The translations under genes were made by a program, and so were the position numbers. From Spirochaetia bacterium (GTDB lineage: Bacteria; Spirochaetota; Spirochaetia; CAKZLE01): DNA of 58,273 nt. The stretch covers positions 1-58,273 of the forward strand of contig JAIPFY010000013.1 of NCBI GenBank assembly GCA_021736385.1, given 5' to 3'. The first letter of the stretch is position 1. The number at the start of each line of letters is the position of its first letter. The notes under the pieces are model-generated. The model ran no database searches. It was not told the DNA's origin and saw only the letters and a program-made list of their open reading frames with translations. Positions 16,095 to 25,615 of this stretch are shown here, piece after piece.

Positions 16095-18068
16095 TCAATC
16101 CTGGATTGGAAGGAAGCAGAACGCCTCGTCATCGGCAGCACGGATGCAGCTTTTCAGCTCTTCATCACTGTAGGCAACGAACTCACCGAGCGTGACGGTC
16201 TTGTCGGTATCGATCTCGAACCCATGCTGTACATAGGTGACCTGATAGAAAGCGAGTTTCTTCTCTTTATGGATACTCTTCTTCAACAGGGCCCGGGCAC
16301 CGGCGCGGATGAGCCGGAGTCGATCAAGCAGCTCCTCCTCATTGGTCACACTCCATACTCCGAGAAGGATCGGCTGGTTATGGTCATTCAAGTCACCCAC
16401 CATCTCCCCCCGCAGCAGCTGATCCCGGGGCTTCCCGAGATAGGGCACGAAATCGAGATGTTCAGCAAGTTTCCTGTCGGTGGCGAAGAAGTTCCCCGTA
16501 TGGGGGTCAAGAGTGAAGATCATGACATGGTCAGCCGCCTGACCATAGCTGCGGAACAGCGGTCCTCGATAGGTCTCAGGGTCGATCACCTCCACAAGGT
16601 GGTCACGCTGCTGTTTGATCATCTTCACGATACCGAAGAGCCACCGCTTGCACTGACGGCGCTCGGTACGATACTCATTGACAACCCGCTTGAGTTCCTG
16701 TTCGGTCATGTACCCCTGCAGGTAGAGCAGCATGGTACGATAGACCTCACGAATATTGTGCTCTTTACCGAACTGCCCGATCACATCATAGAGAAAGATC
16801 TCCATCTTACGCAGCTGCCAGATATAGGCGATCACTTCTGTTCGGGCAGTCGAGCTGTCGATATGATGGACCTCGATGAGATCCTGAAATTCATGGTAGC
16901 GCCTGTCGAGCTGGATGAACCACTTCTCCACCCCTTGCCTCGGACGTTCGAGCAGGAGCGTCCAGACGGTACCCACATCCCTGACACTCTCGACGGCAAT
17001 ATGATCGGCTCCGAAGGTGCCGAAGATCTGTATGGTCCCGAGCCCCTCACCGACCTTCCGGTCTTTTGAGGTCTTTCCCACAAACAGAGGTATCCCCTGG
17101 TCATCGAGCTCAAGGAGCGGCTTCGGTATCCCCTTGCCGTTATCCTGAATACGCAGTACCACCTGATCATCTTCATCATACACGTGAATATCGAGGACTC
17201 CCGGGACTCCCCGCTCTGCGATCGCATCAAGGGAGTTCGATATGATGTTCACCAGGGCCCTGCTGTGACTCATGTAATAGCCAAGGACCATGGGATTCTT
17301 ACTGTCAAGGGTCAGCTGGATCCTGCAGGGAACCGGTGACCCATGGATATAGGGGATGATACGTTCGAGGATCATCTCCTGGATATTGATCTCATGCGTG
17401 CTGCTGACCGTATCACGGAACTCATTGAGCATATTGACCAGAGTGGTGGTCTCCCTGTTGATATCCTCGATGATACGCCCGGCATTCGCCAGATCCAGCG
17501 TATCGACCAGATGAGAGAGCAGCCTGATCGTCTTCCTTGCATCATGTCTGGTCTTGCCGATATCTTCCTTGCCTGTACTCTTCTCCATCTGGTAGACCCG
17601 TGCGGTCCGATCAAGGATGGCACCGGCTGTTGTCGAGAGGTGGTAGTACCGTCTATTGCGGTAGACGACCGGTTCAAGGACATCGAACCCCTTGTTCTGG
17701 AAGTACTCGATCGTATCGGTCTGCTTCTCCCACAGATAGAGATAGATATTCGCCTCAGGATTCACATTCTCCGACAGGTATTCGATGAAGGCATTCCCGA
17801 TACCCCGGCCACGGCCGAACGGGCTGGTGACGATCTTGTAGATATGAAAATTGAGCTTCTGTTCATCAGAATAGACCAGCATATACCCGAGGATCTCGCC
17901 CTCTTTCATCCAGATATAGCTGTGCCCGTAGTCTTTTGAGATCTCGATATCACGGATATAGGGAGAGGGGATGATGAAGGTGTCAATGTTCAACAGGGGG
18001 TTTCTCAGGATGCTCTCTTCCAGTCCGGAATCAAGCTGCTGTATCGATTTTCTCTCTTGTGTTCTCAT
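16095..18068 (-). CDS. GNAT acetyltransferase fused to a histidine-kinase-type ATPase
   Basis: 657 residues in three parts. Residues ~45-150 form a GNAT domain with the acetyl-CoA loop RGRGIGNAF (86-94). Residues ~165-220 form a helical segment with RHDARKT (His175), like a dimerisation/phosphoacceptor helix. Residues ~245-375 form a HATPase_c domain with N-box NIISNSLDAI (274-283), DNGKGIP (309-315) and GEGLGT (340-345). The last ~280 residues are mostly helical and unknown to me. No membrane helix, so cytoplasmic. No response regulator is adjacent. It may be a sensor kinase whose input is an acyl-CoA or acetylation signal; that is inference. The start is 7 nt from a -10 box. Confidence 0.8.
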   Translation of the reverse strand: MRTQERKSIQQLDSGLEESILRNPLLNIDTFIIPSPYIRDIEISKDYGHSYIWMKEGEILGYMLVYSDEQKLNFHIYKIVTSPFGRGRGIGNAFIEYLSENVNPEANIYLYLWEKQTDTIEYFQNKGFDVLEPVVYRNRRYYHLSTTAGAILDRTARVYQMEKSTGKEDIGKTRHDARKTIRLLSHLVDTLDLANAGRIIEDINRETTTLVNMLNEFRDTVSSTHEINIQEMILERIIPYIHGSPVPCRIQLTLDSKNPMVLGYYMSHSRALVNIISNSLDAIAERGVPGVLDIHVYDEDDQVVLRIQDNGKGIPKPLLELDDQGIPLFVGKTSKDRKVGEGLGTIQIFGTFGADHIAVESVRDVGTVWTLLLERPRQGVEKWFIQLDRRYHEFQDLIEVHHIDSSTARTEVIAYIWQLRKMEIFLYDVIGQFGKEHNIREVYRTMLLYLQGYMTEQELKRVVNEYRTERRQCKRWLFGIVKMIKQQRDHLVEVIDPETYRGPLFRSYGQAADHVMIFTLDPHTGNFFATDRKLAEHLDFVPYLGKPRDQLLRGEMVGDLNDHNQPILLGVWSVTNEEELLDRLRLIRAGARALLKKSIHKEKKLAFYQVTYVQHGFEIDTDKTVTLGEFVAYSDEELKSCIRAADDEAFCFLPIQD

Positions 18069-18075
18069 ACCGTAC

Positions 18076-18104
18076 AGTATCCCGCTATTTCACCAATTTA
18101 ACAA
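18076..18104 (-). promoter_or_regulatory. Putative leaderless promoter (GNAT/ATPase fusion)
   Basis: TTGTTA (rc of 18099-18104), 17-bp spacer, GATACT (rc of 18076-18081), 7 nt to the ATG at 18068. Confidence 0.45.
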
Positions 18105-18181
18105 GGCAGAGAGGGACCTCTGTACACAAGAGCCTCATTGAAGTACTCTTAGGACTCAAAACCCCGCTATGGAGCAGCTGC

Positions 18182-18871
18182 ATGGACCATGAGCAACCCA
18201 TCACAGACTCATCTCCTGATCTCCACGATTACGACACCTACCTGTTCGATCTTGACGGTACCCTCTCCGATCCCGAAGAGGGAATAACTTCAGGTATCAC
18301 CTACGCACTCTCGACCTTCGGAATCATTGAGCCCGACCCCGCGGTCTTCCGTTCATGGATCGGACCTCCCCTGCACACGATGTTCAAACGGCACTATGGG
18401 TTCGAGGACAGAGAGGTCAGACAGCTCATCACCAACTTCAGGTCCTACTTCGACAGCAGGGGGATCTTTGAGAACGTGCTCTATGAAGGGATCGAGCAGA
18501 TGCTCTGTCGCCTGAAACAGCAGAAGAAACAGATCATGCTCGCTACCTCGAAGCCGGAACCCTTTGCGCGGCGTATCCTCGAGCATTTTCACATCATCTC
18601 CTACTTCGACTACATCGGAGCGAACACCTTTGAGAACGTTCGCCCTGAGAAGATCGATGTCATCGCACATGTCATGGAACGACACAGCCTGAGTTCTCAG
18701 GATGCTCTGGTCATGGTGGGTGACCGCAGTTTCGATGTCGCCTCAGCACAGAAGCTCGGTATCGATGCCATCGGTGTCACCTACGGTTTCGGCACGGTCG
18801 AAGAGCTCAGCGCATGGGACCCGGTCGCCCTGATCCACACCCCCGCTGCACTGGGCTCTGCCATATCATAG
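18182..18871 (+). CDS. HAD-superfamily phosphatase (phosphoglycolate phosphatase-like)
   Basis: 229 residues. HAD motif I FDLDGTLSD (nucleophile Asp plus acid Asp), motif II LATSKPEP, and motif III/IV with VMVGDRSFDVASAQ and GVTYGFG, plus a helical cap after motif I as in Gph/PGP-type enzymes. Dephosphorylates a small metabolite in the cytoplasm; the exact substrate is unknown. The start at 18182 has GGAG 8 nt upstream; the longer frame from 18059 would overlap the divergent gene's promoter. Confidence 0.87.
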   Translation: MDHEQPITDSSPDLHDYDTYLFDLDGTLSDPEEGITSGITYALSTFGIIEPDPAVFRSWIGPPLHTMFKRHYGFEDREVRQLITNFRSYFDSRGIFENVLYEGIEQMLCRLKQQKKQIMLATSKPEPFARRILEHFHIISYFDYIGANTFENVRPEKIDVIAHVMERHSLSSQDALVMVGDRSFDVASAQKLGIDAIGVTYGFGTVEELSAWDPVALIHTPAALGSAIS

Positions 18872-18998
18872 GAAGAGCATACACACTCACATCAGGGTTC
18901 TCCCCCCAGAGACCTGTCACTTCATAGTCCGGTTCTGCTCCATGCGCCCCTCGCAGAGCGGCCTGCTGCTATGATATACTGCAACATAGGAGGCATCC

Positions 18999-19577
18999 AT
19001 GCACAAGAGCTACCGTCCCGAACGACTCCTGTCAGAACAGCGATACCTGGAACTCCCTCCGAAACAGGCTCTGTCCTCCCTCGGGTTCTCCGCGGGTGAC
19101 ATCTGTGCAGATATCGGCTGCGGCAGCGGGTTCTTCACCCTGCCCATGGCGGAGATCGTCGGGGAGAACGGACATGTCCATGCCTGTGATATAGACCCGG
19201 CCATGCTCGAGGTGCTTCACCGAAGGATCGAAGCCCACTCCCTGAAGAACATCACCGTAGAGCGCAACGTACCCGAAGCCCTGCCGTTTGCATCGGAGCG
19301 TATGACCCGGGTACTTGCAGCCATGGTCCTTCATGGCGCCTCACACCCCCTGGGACTCCTGAAGGAGTGTCTGAGGATCCTGAGAGCAGATGGTACACTC
19401 TTCGTGCTCGAATGGACCTATGTACCCCCAGAAGATGGATCGAGGCAGCAAAAACGATTGTCAGTCGATGATATGGAGCAGCTTGCAGCAGCTGCAGGGG
19501 CTGTGATCCAAACATGTGAAGCGATCACCGACCACCATACGATCTACCGCATCACCAGAGGGGCGAGACATGAGTGA
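18999..19577 (+). CDS. Class I SAM-dependent methyltransferase (UbiE-like)
   Basis: 192 residues. Motif I ICADIGCGSGFFTLPMAE, acidic residue in HACDIDPAMLEVL, and post-motif LLKECLRILRADGTLFVLEW mark a Rossmann-fold SAM methyltransferase. An AGGAGG SD precedes the ATG and TATACT (18975-18980) may be its -10. The following methyltransferase overlaps it by 8 bp, so the pair is cotranscribed. The methylated substrate is not evident. Confidence 0.82.
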   Translation: MHKSYRPERLLSEQRYLELPPKQALSSLGFSAGDICADIGCGSGFFTLPMAEIVGENGHVHACDIDPAMLEVLHRRIEAHSLKNITVERNVPEALPFASERMTRVLAAMVLHGASHPLGLLKECLRILRADGTLFVLEWTYVPPEDGSRQQKRLSVDDMEQLAAAAGAVIQTCEAITDHHTIYRITRGARHE

Positions 19578-20139
19578 ATCCTATACGATACAATACGGGG
19601 ACAGCATCGTCGTCGATCTGCGAACGGTCCCCCTCACAGGCAGGGTCCTCGATATCGGAGGAGGGGGCGAAGGAGTCATAGGACAGCTTGCCCCGGATCA
19701 GGTGGTCAGCATCGATCCTTCACGTGAAGAGCTCGAGCAGGCACCTGCAGGACCGCTCAAAGTGGTCATGAGGGCAGAGAACCTGACGTTCACCGATGCC
19801 TCGTTCACTACTGCGACCCTCTTCTACACCCTCATGTATATCCCGAAGGCACTCTTTGGTCGTGTATTGAGAGAGTGCTGGAGAGTGCTCTCACCCGGAG
19901 GGCTCCTCTTGATCTGGGATACGGAGATCCAGGAGCCCGGCCCGCAGGCTGCGGAGGCCTACCTGGTCCCGGTCACTGCGCTGCTGCCTCATCGGACCAT
20001 AGAGACCGGATACGGAGTGCGCTGGGACGGAGCGGCACAGACCGCAGAGGAGGTGGTGGAACTGTGCCGCAGCACCGGTTTCAGCAGTGTGACCCTCACC
20101 CGGGATGGCAGTTCCTTCCTCATAACCGCCGCTCGCTGA
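19570..20139 (+). CDS. Second SAM-dependent methyltransferase
   Basis: 189 residues. Motif I VLDIGGGGEGVIG, VSIDPSREEL for the acidic loop, and LRECWRVLSPGGLLLIWDTE identify a class I methyltransferase unrelated in detail to its upstream partner. The ATG at 19570 lies inside the preceding gene behind GAGGGGCGAG, which acts as SD; the earlier in-frame ATG at 19516 would overlap by 62 bp and adds non-family residues. Substrate unknown. Confidence 0.8.
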   Translation: MSESYTIQYGDSIVVDLRTVPLTGRVLDIGGGGEGVIGQLAPDQVVSIDPSREELEQAPAGPLKVVMRAENLTFTDASFTTATLFYTLMYIPKALFGRVLRECWRVLSPGGLLLIWDTEIQEPGPQAAEAYLVPVTALLPHRTIETGYGVRWDGAAQTAEEVVELCRSTGFSSVTLTRDGSSFLITAAR

Positions 20140-20148
20140 AATGAATGA

Positions 20149-20177
20149 TTGCAAAAGAAGTTATCTGGTTCTACAAT
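20149..20177 (+). promoter_or_regulatory. Putative promoter of the alpha-mannosidase gene
   Basis: TTGCAA (20149-20154), 17-bp spacer, TACAAT (20172-20177). The TTG start at 20213 has its own SD, giving a leader of about 30 nt. Confidence 0.5.
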
Positions 20178-20212
20178 AAGGATATGACCTTGATCGAACA
20201 GAGGAGGCCGCC

Positions 20213-23200
20213 TTGCGTTCATCCAGGAAGTCGACGTTGTATCTGATCCCCTATGTACATCTGGATACTCAGTGGCGTTGGAGTCTGTCCACCACCATCA
20301 GGAACTACCTTCCCAGCACCGTTACCAAGAACCTTGAGCTCATAGCAGCGTATCCCCATTACTGCATCAATCTCACCGGGGCCTATCGCTATGCACTGAT
20401 CGGAGAATACTACCCCCACCTGCTGAGCGAGATACAACAGCAGGTAGCAGACCATCGCTGGCACCCCTCAGGTTCCATGTGGGAAGAGACTGACGTGCTG
20501 ATCCCCTCTGCTGAATCGATCATACGGAACATCCTCTATGGAAAGAGCTTCTTTCAGCAGCACTTCGGCAGGCAGACGAACGACGTCATGCTCCCCGACT
20601 CCTTCGGGTTCCCGGTAGACTTCCCTACGGTGCTGGCCCACTGCAGGATCTCCGGCTTCTCGACCCAGAAGTTGAGCTGGGATCCGGTACAGCCAGTCCC
20701 GTTCACTCTGGGGATCTGGAACGGTCCGGACGGGTCAGGGATCACCTCCCTCTTCAAGCCAGGCTCCTATACCTCCCGTCTTCATATACCTCCGCACCGC
20801 GATCTGCTCTGGAAAAGAAGGCTGCTGAAGCAGTACCGGACCCACGGGACCAGGCGTGATGCTCACTACTACGGAGCCGGTGATATCGGTCAGGCCCCAT
20901 CGAGCGGATCAGTGAAGCAGGCAGAGAAGAGCCTGAGGGCAGCCGGGCATCTGGTGAAGCAGGGACCCTCTGATGCCATCTTCACAGATCTGAGTACCGA
21001 AGAGCTCGATCAGCTTCCCCGCTATGCCGGAGAGCTGATGCTTCGCAGGCACTCTGCAGGATCTCTGAGTTCCCAGCGGATCATGAAACGATGGAACAAG
21101 CAGGGGGAGCTCCTTGCCTGCCTGGCTGAATCTGCAGCAGTGACCGCAGCCCTTCAGACCCATACCCCCTATCCCGGGGCGGCCATCGAGCAGGCCTGGA
21201 AGCTGCTGATCGCCAATCAGATGCATGACATCCTCCCGGGGACCTGTTCTCCCGATGCCTATCTGCACAGTCAGAACAGCGCGGTGCTGATGCTCAATCT
21301 CTGGCAGGGGATCATCTGCGATTCCATGATCGCCCTCTCCAGACAGCTGCCCCTGAGAAAAGGAGAACAGGCCCTGTTCCTCTACAATCCCTATGCCTTC
21401 TCCCGTTCTGAACAGGTCAACGCGGTCATCCCCCTGTCTCAGGGACAGCTCCCGGTGATCACCGACCCCCAGGGCAGACAGATCACCATCCAGATCATCG
21501 AGCAGTCTGCCGGGAGAGCGCATATCGTCTTCGATGCAGAAGTACCCTCGGTCGGATGGAGCAGTTACCGGTTAGGTTACGGTACCGCGGAGGACCCCGA
21601 AGAGACCGCTGCCGAACCAGATGATGCTGGCAGCAGCGGGGATGATGACGATGTGTTCATCCTTGAGAACGATCTGCTGAAAGTCACGGTTGACAACTCT
21701 GGAGACATCGCATCGATCTTTGACAAGCGTATTCGATCAGAGGTGCTTGGAGCACCGATACACTATCAGTTCCTCCATGAATACCCCCACACGTTCCCAT
21801 CCTGGAACATGGACTGGAAAGATCGTAGACGCGGTCCGTATGCCAGACTCGGGAAGCAGCAGCAGGCAGTCATCTCCTGGAAGGCCCGTGGTCCCCTGCA
21901 GGATATCCTGGAGATCAGAAGATCCCACGGCCAGTCACACTTCACCCAGAAGATCCAGCTCAACAAGACCAGCAGGCAGGATGTTATCCTCTGTACCGAC
22001 CATATACAGTGGCGGGAACGCGCATGCTCCCTGAAACTTGCCATTCCGTTATCGTTCTCCAACTCCTGTGCCACCTACAGCATGAACAGTTCACAGATCA
22101 CCCGGGGGACGAGTTCCTCCAGATATTATGAGTATCTGTCCAAGGGATGGATCGATCAGGAGACTGAGGATGGATCCTACGGTGTGGCGTTCCTCCATGG
22201 TGATATCTACGGATCTGACCGACCCGATGATCACACCATCCGACCGACCTTCCTGTTCACCCCCGGAAGAAGCTTCAGGACCTTCATGTTCCTCGATCAG
22301 ATGACACAGGATATGGGTGAGCATACGATCTCCTACGGGATACACCCGCATACCGGGTCCTGGAAAGCTGCCGATATCGATGCCCTTGCAAAGACCGTCG
22401 CAGCCCCCCTCAAACCCTTTCTGATCAGCAGGAACCTGCGGGCGATGAGAAACCACCGCTCGTACCCTGCAGTCTCCTCGCTCTGCTCCCTCTCCTCTCG
22501 CCAAATCGGCCTGCTCACACTCAAACGTGCAGAACGGGACAGCCACAGGATCATCATACGCCTGAGAGAGCTCTACGGGCAGGACATCGCCCATGCTTCG
22601 ATCACCTTCTCCAGAGCCGTCAAAGACGCCTATGAGGTCGATGGCTGTGAAGCGCCGCTGAAACCGGTGAATGTTACCGGTATGAGCATCTCATTCTCAT
22701 TACAGAAGAACAGCATCATCGCCTTCTCGCTCCTCCTGGTACCAACCGATGTGGCCGAATCCGCAGACTCTTCCCACTCCCACTATCAGCGGGTCTTCGT
22801 GCAGAGCGAACGATCACCAGAGCTGTGGGAGCACTCGCAGGAGCAGGAGGACGAGAACTCGGTGACGGAACTGGACAAGAGCATCCCCATCGACCTCAAA
22901 GGCAATACGATCGCCTTCACCTCCCATGACCGAACGCACAGCGGGTGGGGGGCGACACTCCCCCTTGAACAGATCCCGCCCCTGCTGATCATCAATGACA
23001 TCCCCTTCCGACTCATGACCGACAAGCAGTATCATGCAGTTGTCTGCGGGAACGAGCAGTTCACGATCCCTCGTCTGCAGGACGGGTCGGTCCCTCAGTA
23101 CTTCTCCTGCATCATCAGTTCAGATGAGGATACCGATACCACCTTCACCATCATCGATGAAGAGGGACACGAGCATCTCATCAACTTTCGTGTATACGCT

Positions 23201-23536
23201 GCCACCGAGGCTGTCGGGCGGTATGACACGCGTATATGGAGGCGGACTCCGAAGGGAGAACGGAACTATCTATGGTGGAATCGTTGTACTGCTCTGGAGT
23301 CAGGGTTCATCAAGGATCAGCGCATCGCCCTTCATACCAGTCATATCCACGCCAGCGGGGAAGACCTCCCCGGTCACTTCGGGTATCTGTTCTTCCATCG
23401 CTTCAGACTCCCGGCAGGTGCGACGACTCTCATCCTGCCCGAGGATGCCCGTATCAGACTCTATGCCCTGACCGTCTCGTCCTCCACTTCGGAAGCTGTC
23501 GATGTCTCCTTGCACACCGATAGATTCGATCGGTAA
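20213..23536 (+). CDS. Alpha-mannosidase-type glycoside hydrolase family 38
   Basis: 1107 residues. The N-terminal GH38 domain has the zinc motif HLD (H16, D18 in YVHLDTQWRW), SMWEETDVLIPSAESIIRN, and the nucleophile Asp129 in LPDSFGFP; NQMHDILPGT follows further on. The central and C-terminal beta domains are of the usual GH38 size. It cleaves alpha-mannosides and carries no signal peptide, so it probably acts on imported oligosaccharides in the cytoplasm. The start codon is TTG at 20213 with a strong GAGGAGG SD 5 nt before it; no ATG gives the full N-terminus. An acidic insert (EPDDAGSSGDDDD) lies near residue 470. Confidence 0.88.
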   Translation: MRSSRKSTLYLIPYVHLDTQWRWSLSTTIRNYLPSTVTKNLELIAAYPHYCINLTGAYRYALIGEYYPHLLSEIQQQVADHRWHPSGSMWEETDVLIPSAESIIRNILYGKSFFQQHFGRQTNDVMLPDSFGFPVDFPTVLAHCRISGFSTQKLSWDPVQPVPFTLGIWNGPDGSGITSLFKPGSYTSRLHIPPHRDLLWKRRLLKQYRTHGTRRDAHYYGAGDIGQAPSSGSVKQAEKSLRAAGHLVKQGPSDAIFTDLSTEELDQLPRYAGELMLRRHSAGSLSSQRIMKRWNKQGELLACLAESAAVTAALQTHTPYPGAAIEQAWKLLIANQMHDILPGTCSPDAYLHSQNSAVLMLNLWQGIICDSMIALSRQLPLRKGEQALFLYNPYAFSRSEQVNAVIPLSQGQLPVITDPQGRQITIQIIEQSAGRAHIVFDAEVPSVGWSSYRLGYGTAEDPEETAAEPDDAGSSGDDDDVFILENDLLKVTVDNSGDIASIFDKRIRSEVLGAPIHYQFLHEYPHTFPSWNMDWKDRRRGPYARLGKQQQAVISWKARGPLQDILEIRRSHGQSHFTQKIQLNKTSRQDVILCTDHIQWRERACSLKLAIPLSFSNSCATYSMNSSQITRGTSSSRYYEYLSKGWIDQETEDGSYGVAFLHGDIYGSDRPDDHTIRPTFLFTPGRSFRTFMFLDQMTQDMGEHTISYGIHPHTGSWKAADIDALAKTVAAPLKPFLISRNLRAMRNHRSYPAVSSLCSLSSRQIGLLTLKRAERDSHRIIIRLRELYGQDIAHASITFSRAVKDAYEVDGCEAPLKPVNVTGMSISFSLQKNSIIAFSLLLVPTDVAESADSSHSHYQRVFVQSERSPELWEHSQEQEDENSVTELDKSIPIDLKGNTIAFTSHDRTHSGWGATLPLEQIPPLLIINDIPFRLMTDKQYHAVVCGNEQFTIPRLQDGSVPQYFSCIISSDEDTDTTFTIIDEEGHEHLINFRVYAATEAVGRYDTRIWRRTPKGERNYLWWNRCTALESGFIKDQRIALHTSHIHASGEDLPGHFGYLFFHRFRLPAGATTLILPEDARIRLYALTVSSSTSEAVDVSLHTDRFDR

Positions 23537-23545
23537 GATCATCAG

Positions 23546-23578
23546 CACAACCTGTCAGCACAGGGCTCCCCGGTTGTG
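23546..23578 (+). terminator. Weak hairpin after the alpha-mannosidase gene
   Basis: CACAACC (23546-23552) pairs with GGTTGTG (23572-23578), extended by ATCAGCA/TGCTGAT outside. Loop long, T-run poor. Confidence 0.35.
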
Positions 23579-23646
23579 TTATTGCTGATAATCTGTTACG
23601 CTGACGGGCATAAAAAACCGATGATACCTGACAGGAGTACGACCTC

Positions 23647-25395
23647 ATGAAGATGTCTCAACTATTTTCCAGAACCCTCAGAGAAGCTCCGGCAGGAGCT
23701 GAAAGCAAAGGCTATGAATACCTGCTTCGAGCAGGGTATATACGACAGCTCGGTGCCGGTATATTCTCCACACTTCCACTGGGTCTGCGTACCGTCAGGA
23801 AGATCGAGCAGATCATCCGTACACAGATGGAAGAGATCGGGGGACAGGAGATCCAGATGCCGGTGGTGAACCCCGCTGAGATCTGGAAAGAGACCGGCAG
23901 GTACTACAGCATAGATAAAGAACTCAGCCGCTTCGAAGACAGGACCGGACGCGACATGGTCCTGGCCATGACCCATGAAGAGGCCGTGACAGACCTCGCC
24001 CGCAATGAGATAGACTCATACCGGAGACTACCCTCTCTGGTCTACCAGATACAGACCAAGTGGCGAGACGACCCGAGGCCCCGGGCCGGTCTGATCCGGG
24101 TACGTGAGTTCACCATGAAGGACAGCTACAGTTTTGATAAGGACTGGGAAGGACTGCAGAAACAGTATGAAGCACACTATGAAGCCTATTTCAAGATCTT
24201 CGGCATGTGCGGACTCCCGGTCATCTCGGTAGGTTCAGACTCCGGGATGATGGGGGGGAAAGTCGCCCATGAATATATGTACCTCTCTCCCATCGGAGAG
24301 GACACCATCATCACCTGCCCCTCCTGCGGACTGACAGCCAACCGACAGGTCGCGACCTGCAGGAAGACCTACTTCCCTGAAGACCTCAGAGAGATCGAAG
24401 AGGTCCATACCCCTGAGACCAGAACGATCGATGAGCTGACAGCATATCTCGGTATCGCTGCAACGAAGACGGCAAAAGCGGTCTTCATGATGGGAACCTA
24501 TGTTGATGAGCAGGAACAGGAGTATGAAGACCTGATCGTTGCGGTCATCAGGGGGGACCTTGATGTCGAAGAGGCAAAACTGCAGAACGCAGCAGGGGCG
24601 AACAGACTCAGACCTGCACATGAGCAGGAGATCAGGGCAGCGGGCATGCTGCCCGGTTACGGTTCACCCATCGGGTCTTCCGCCAGACGGGTCATCGTCG
24701 ACGACAGTGTCGCCAAATCGAACAACCTGGTAGCTGGAGCCAACAAAGAGGGGTACCACCTGATCAATACCAACTTTGACAGAGACTACACCGGGACTGT
24801 CGCAGATATCACGAGCGCCGTAGAGGGGTCCATCTGTCCTGAGTGCGGGAGCCCGCTCACTTCAAGCAAGGGCATCGAGGTGGGAAACATCTTCCAGCTC
24901 GGTACCCGATACTCAGAGAGCATGGGCTGTTACTTTCAAGCCGAGGACGGTACACGGGCACCGGTGATCATGGGATCCTACGGGATCGGTGTGGGAAGAC
25001 TGCTTGCCTGCCTCGCAGAGGAGACGAGCAGCGATTCCGGCCTGAACCTGCCGATCACCGTCGCTCCCTACCAGGTACATCTGGTGAGTCTGGTGAAGGA
25101 CTCAGCTCTTCCCGATCAGCTCTATGCCGACATGCAGGCTCAGGGGATCGAGGTGCTCTATGATGAACGAAAAGCATCAGCAGGAGTGAAGTTCAACGAC
25201 GCTGACCTCATAGGGATCCCCATCAGGATCACCCTGGGTAACAGGGGCCTCAAAGAGAACAGCGCCGAAGTACGTGCAGGGCATGGACAGGAGAGCAGCA
25301 TGGTGGTCCTCGATGAGCTCATCACTACTGTCAAAGAGATTATTGCATCGCACATTACCCATATCCATGATACTATGGTTGTTGAACGTCTATAA
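23647..25395 (+). CDS. proS: Prolyl-tRNA synthetase (bacterial type)
   Basis: 582 residues. The class II core (LLRAGYIRQLGAGIFSTLPLG; TKWRDDPRPRAGLIRVREFTMKDSYSF; GSYGIGVGRLLA) is interrupted by the bacterial editing (INS) insert at about residues 225-400, and ends with an anticodon-binding domain. It charges tRNA-Pro and edits mischarged alanine. CAGGAG upstream serves as a weak SD. Followed by a textbook terminator. Confidence 0.96.
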   Translation: MKMSQLFSRTLREAPAGAESKGYEYLLRAGYIRQLGAGIFSTLPLGLRTVRKIEQIIRTQMEEIGGQEIQMPVVNPAEIWKETGRYYSIDKELSRFEDRTGRDMVLAMTHEEAVTDLARNEIDSYRRLPSLVYQIQTKWRDDPRPRAGLIRVREFTMKDSYSFDKDWEGLQKQYEAHYEAYFKIFGMCGLPVISVGSDSGMMGGKVAHEYMYLSPIGEDTIITCPSCGLTANRQVATCRKTYFPEDLREIEEVHTPETRTIDELTAYLGIAATKTAKAVFMMGTYVDEQEQEYEDLIVAVIRGDLDVEEAKLQNAAGANRLRPAHEQEIRAAGMLPGYGSPIGSSARRVIVDDSVAKSNNLVAGANKEGYHLINTNFDRDYTGTVADITSAVEGSICPECGSPLTSSKGIEVGNIFQLGTRYSESMGCYFQAEDGTRAPVIMGSYGIGVGRLLACLAEETSSDSGLNLPITVAPYQVHLVSLVKDSALPDQLYADMQAQGIEVLYDERKASAGVKFNDADLIGIPIRITLGNRGLKENSAEVRAGHGQESSMVVLDELITTVKEIIASHITHIHDTMVVERL

Positions 25396-25424
25396 TTTTT
25401 CTACTTCATTGGCTATACGCTGTT

Positions 25425-25458
25425 TGGCTGCCCCTTCGACCGGGGCAGCCATTTTTTT
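25425..25458 (+). terminator. Rho-independent terminator of proS
   Basis: TGGCTGCCCC / GGGGCAGCCA perfect 10-bp stem with a 7-nt loop and seven Ts after it. Confidence 0.95.
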
Positions 25459-25540
25459 CCCTATCAGCTGACTATCAAGTCACCAGAGCACTGGAAATAA
25501 AATCTCTATCACGTTATGATTAACTCAAGTTGGCTGAGCG

Positions 25541-25586
25541 CCTCTCCAACCCCGATAAGACGGCCTCGCTGTGTTATATGGAGAGG
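25541..25586 (+). other. Possible structured leader before hppA
   Basis: CCTCTCC (25541-25547) pairs with GGAGAGG (25580-25586) across a 32-nt loop, 30 bases before the hppA ATG. If transcribed, the stem lies just before the AAGGA SD. No known riboswitch is recognised. Confidence 0.3.
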
Positions 25587-25615
25587 TGAAAAATCTATTA
25601 TAAGGATTCACACAT

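Noticed and set aside
16224-17069. 281-aa open frame on the plus strand
   Set aside because: It lies antisense to the GNAT/ATPase fusion, which has clear domain motifs; the plus-strand product has none.
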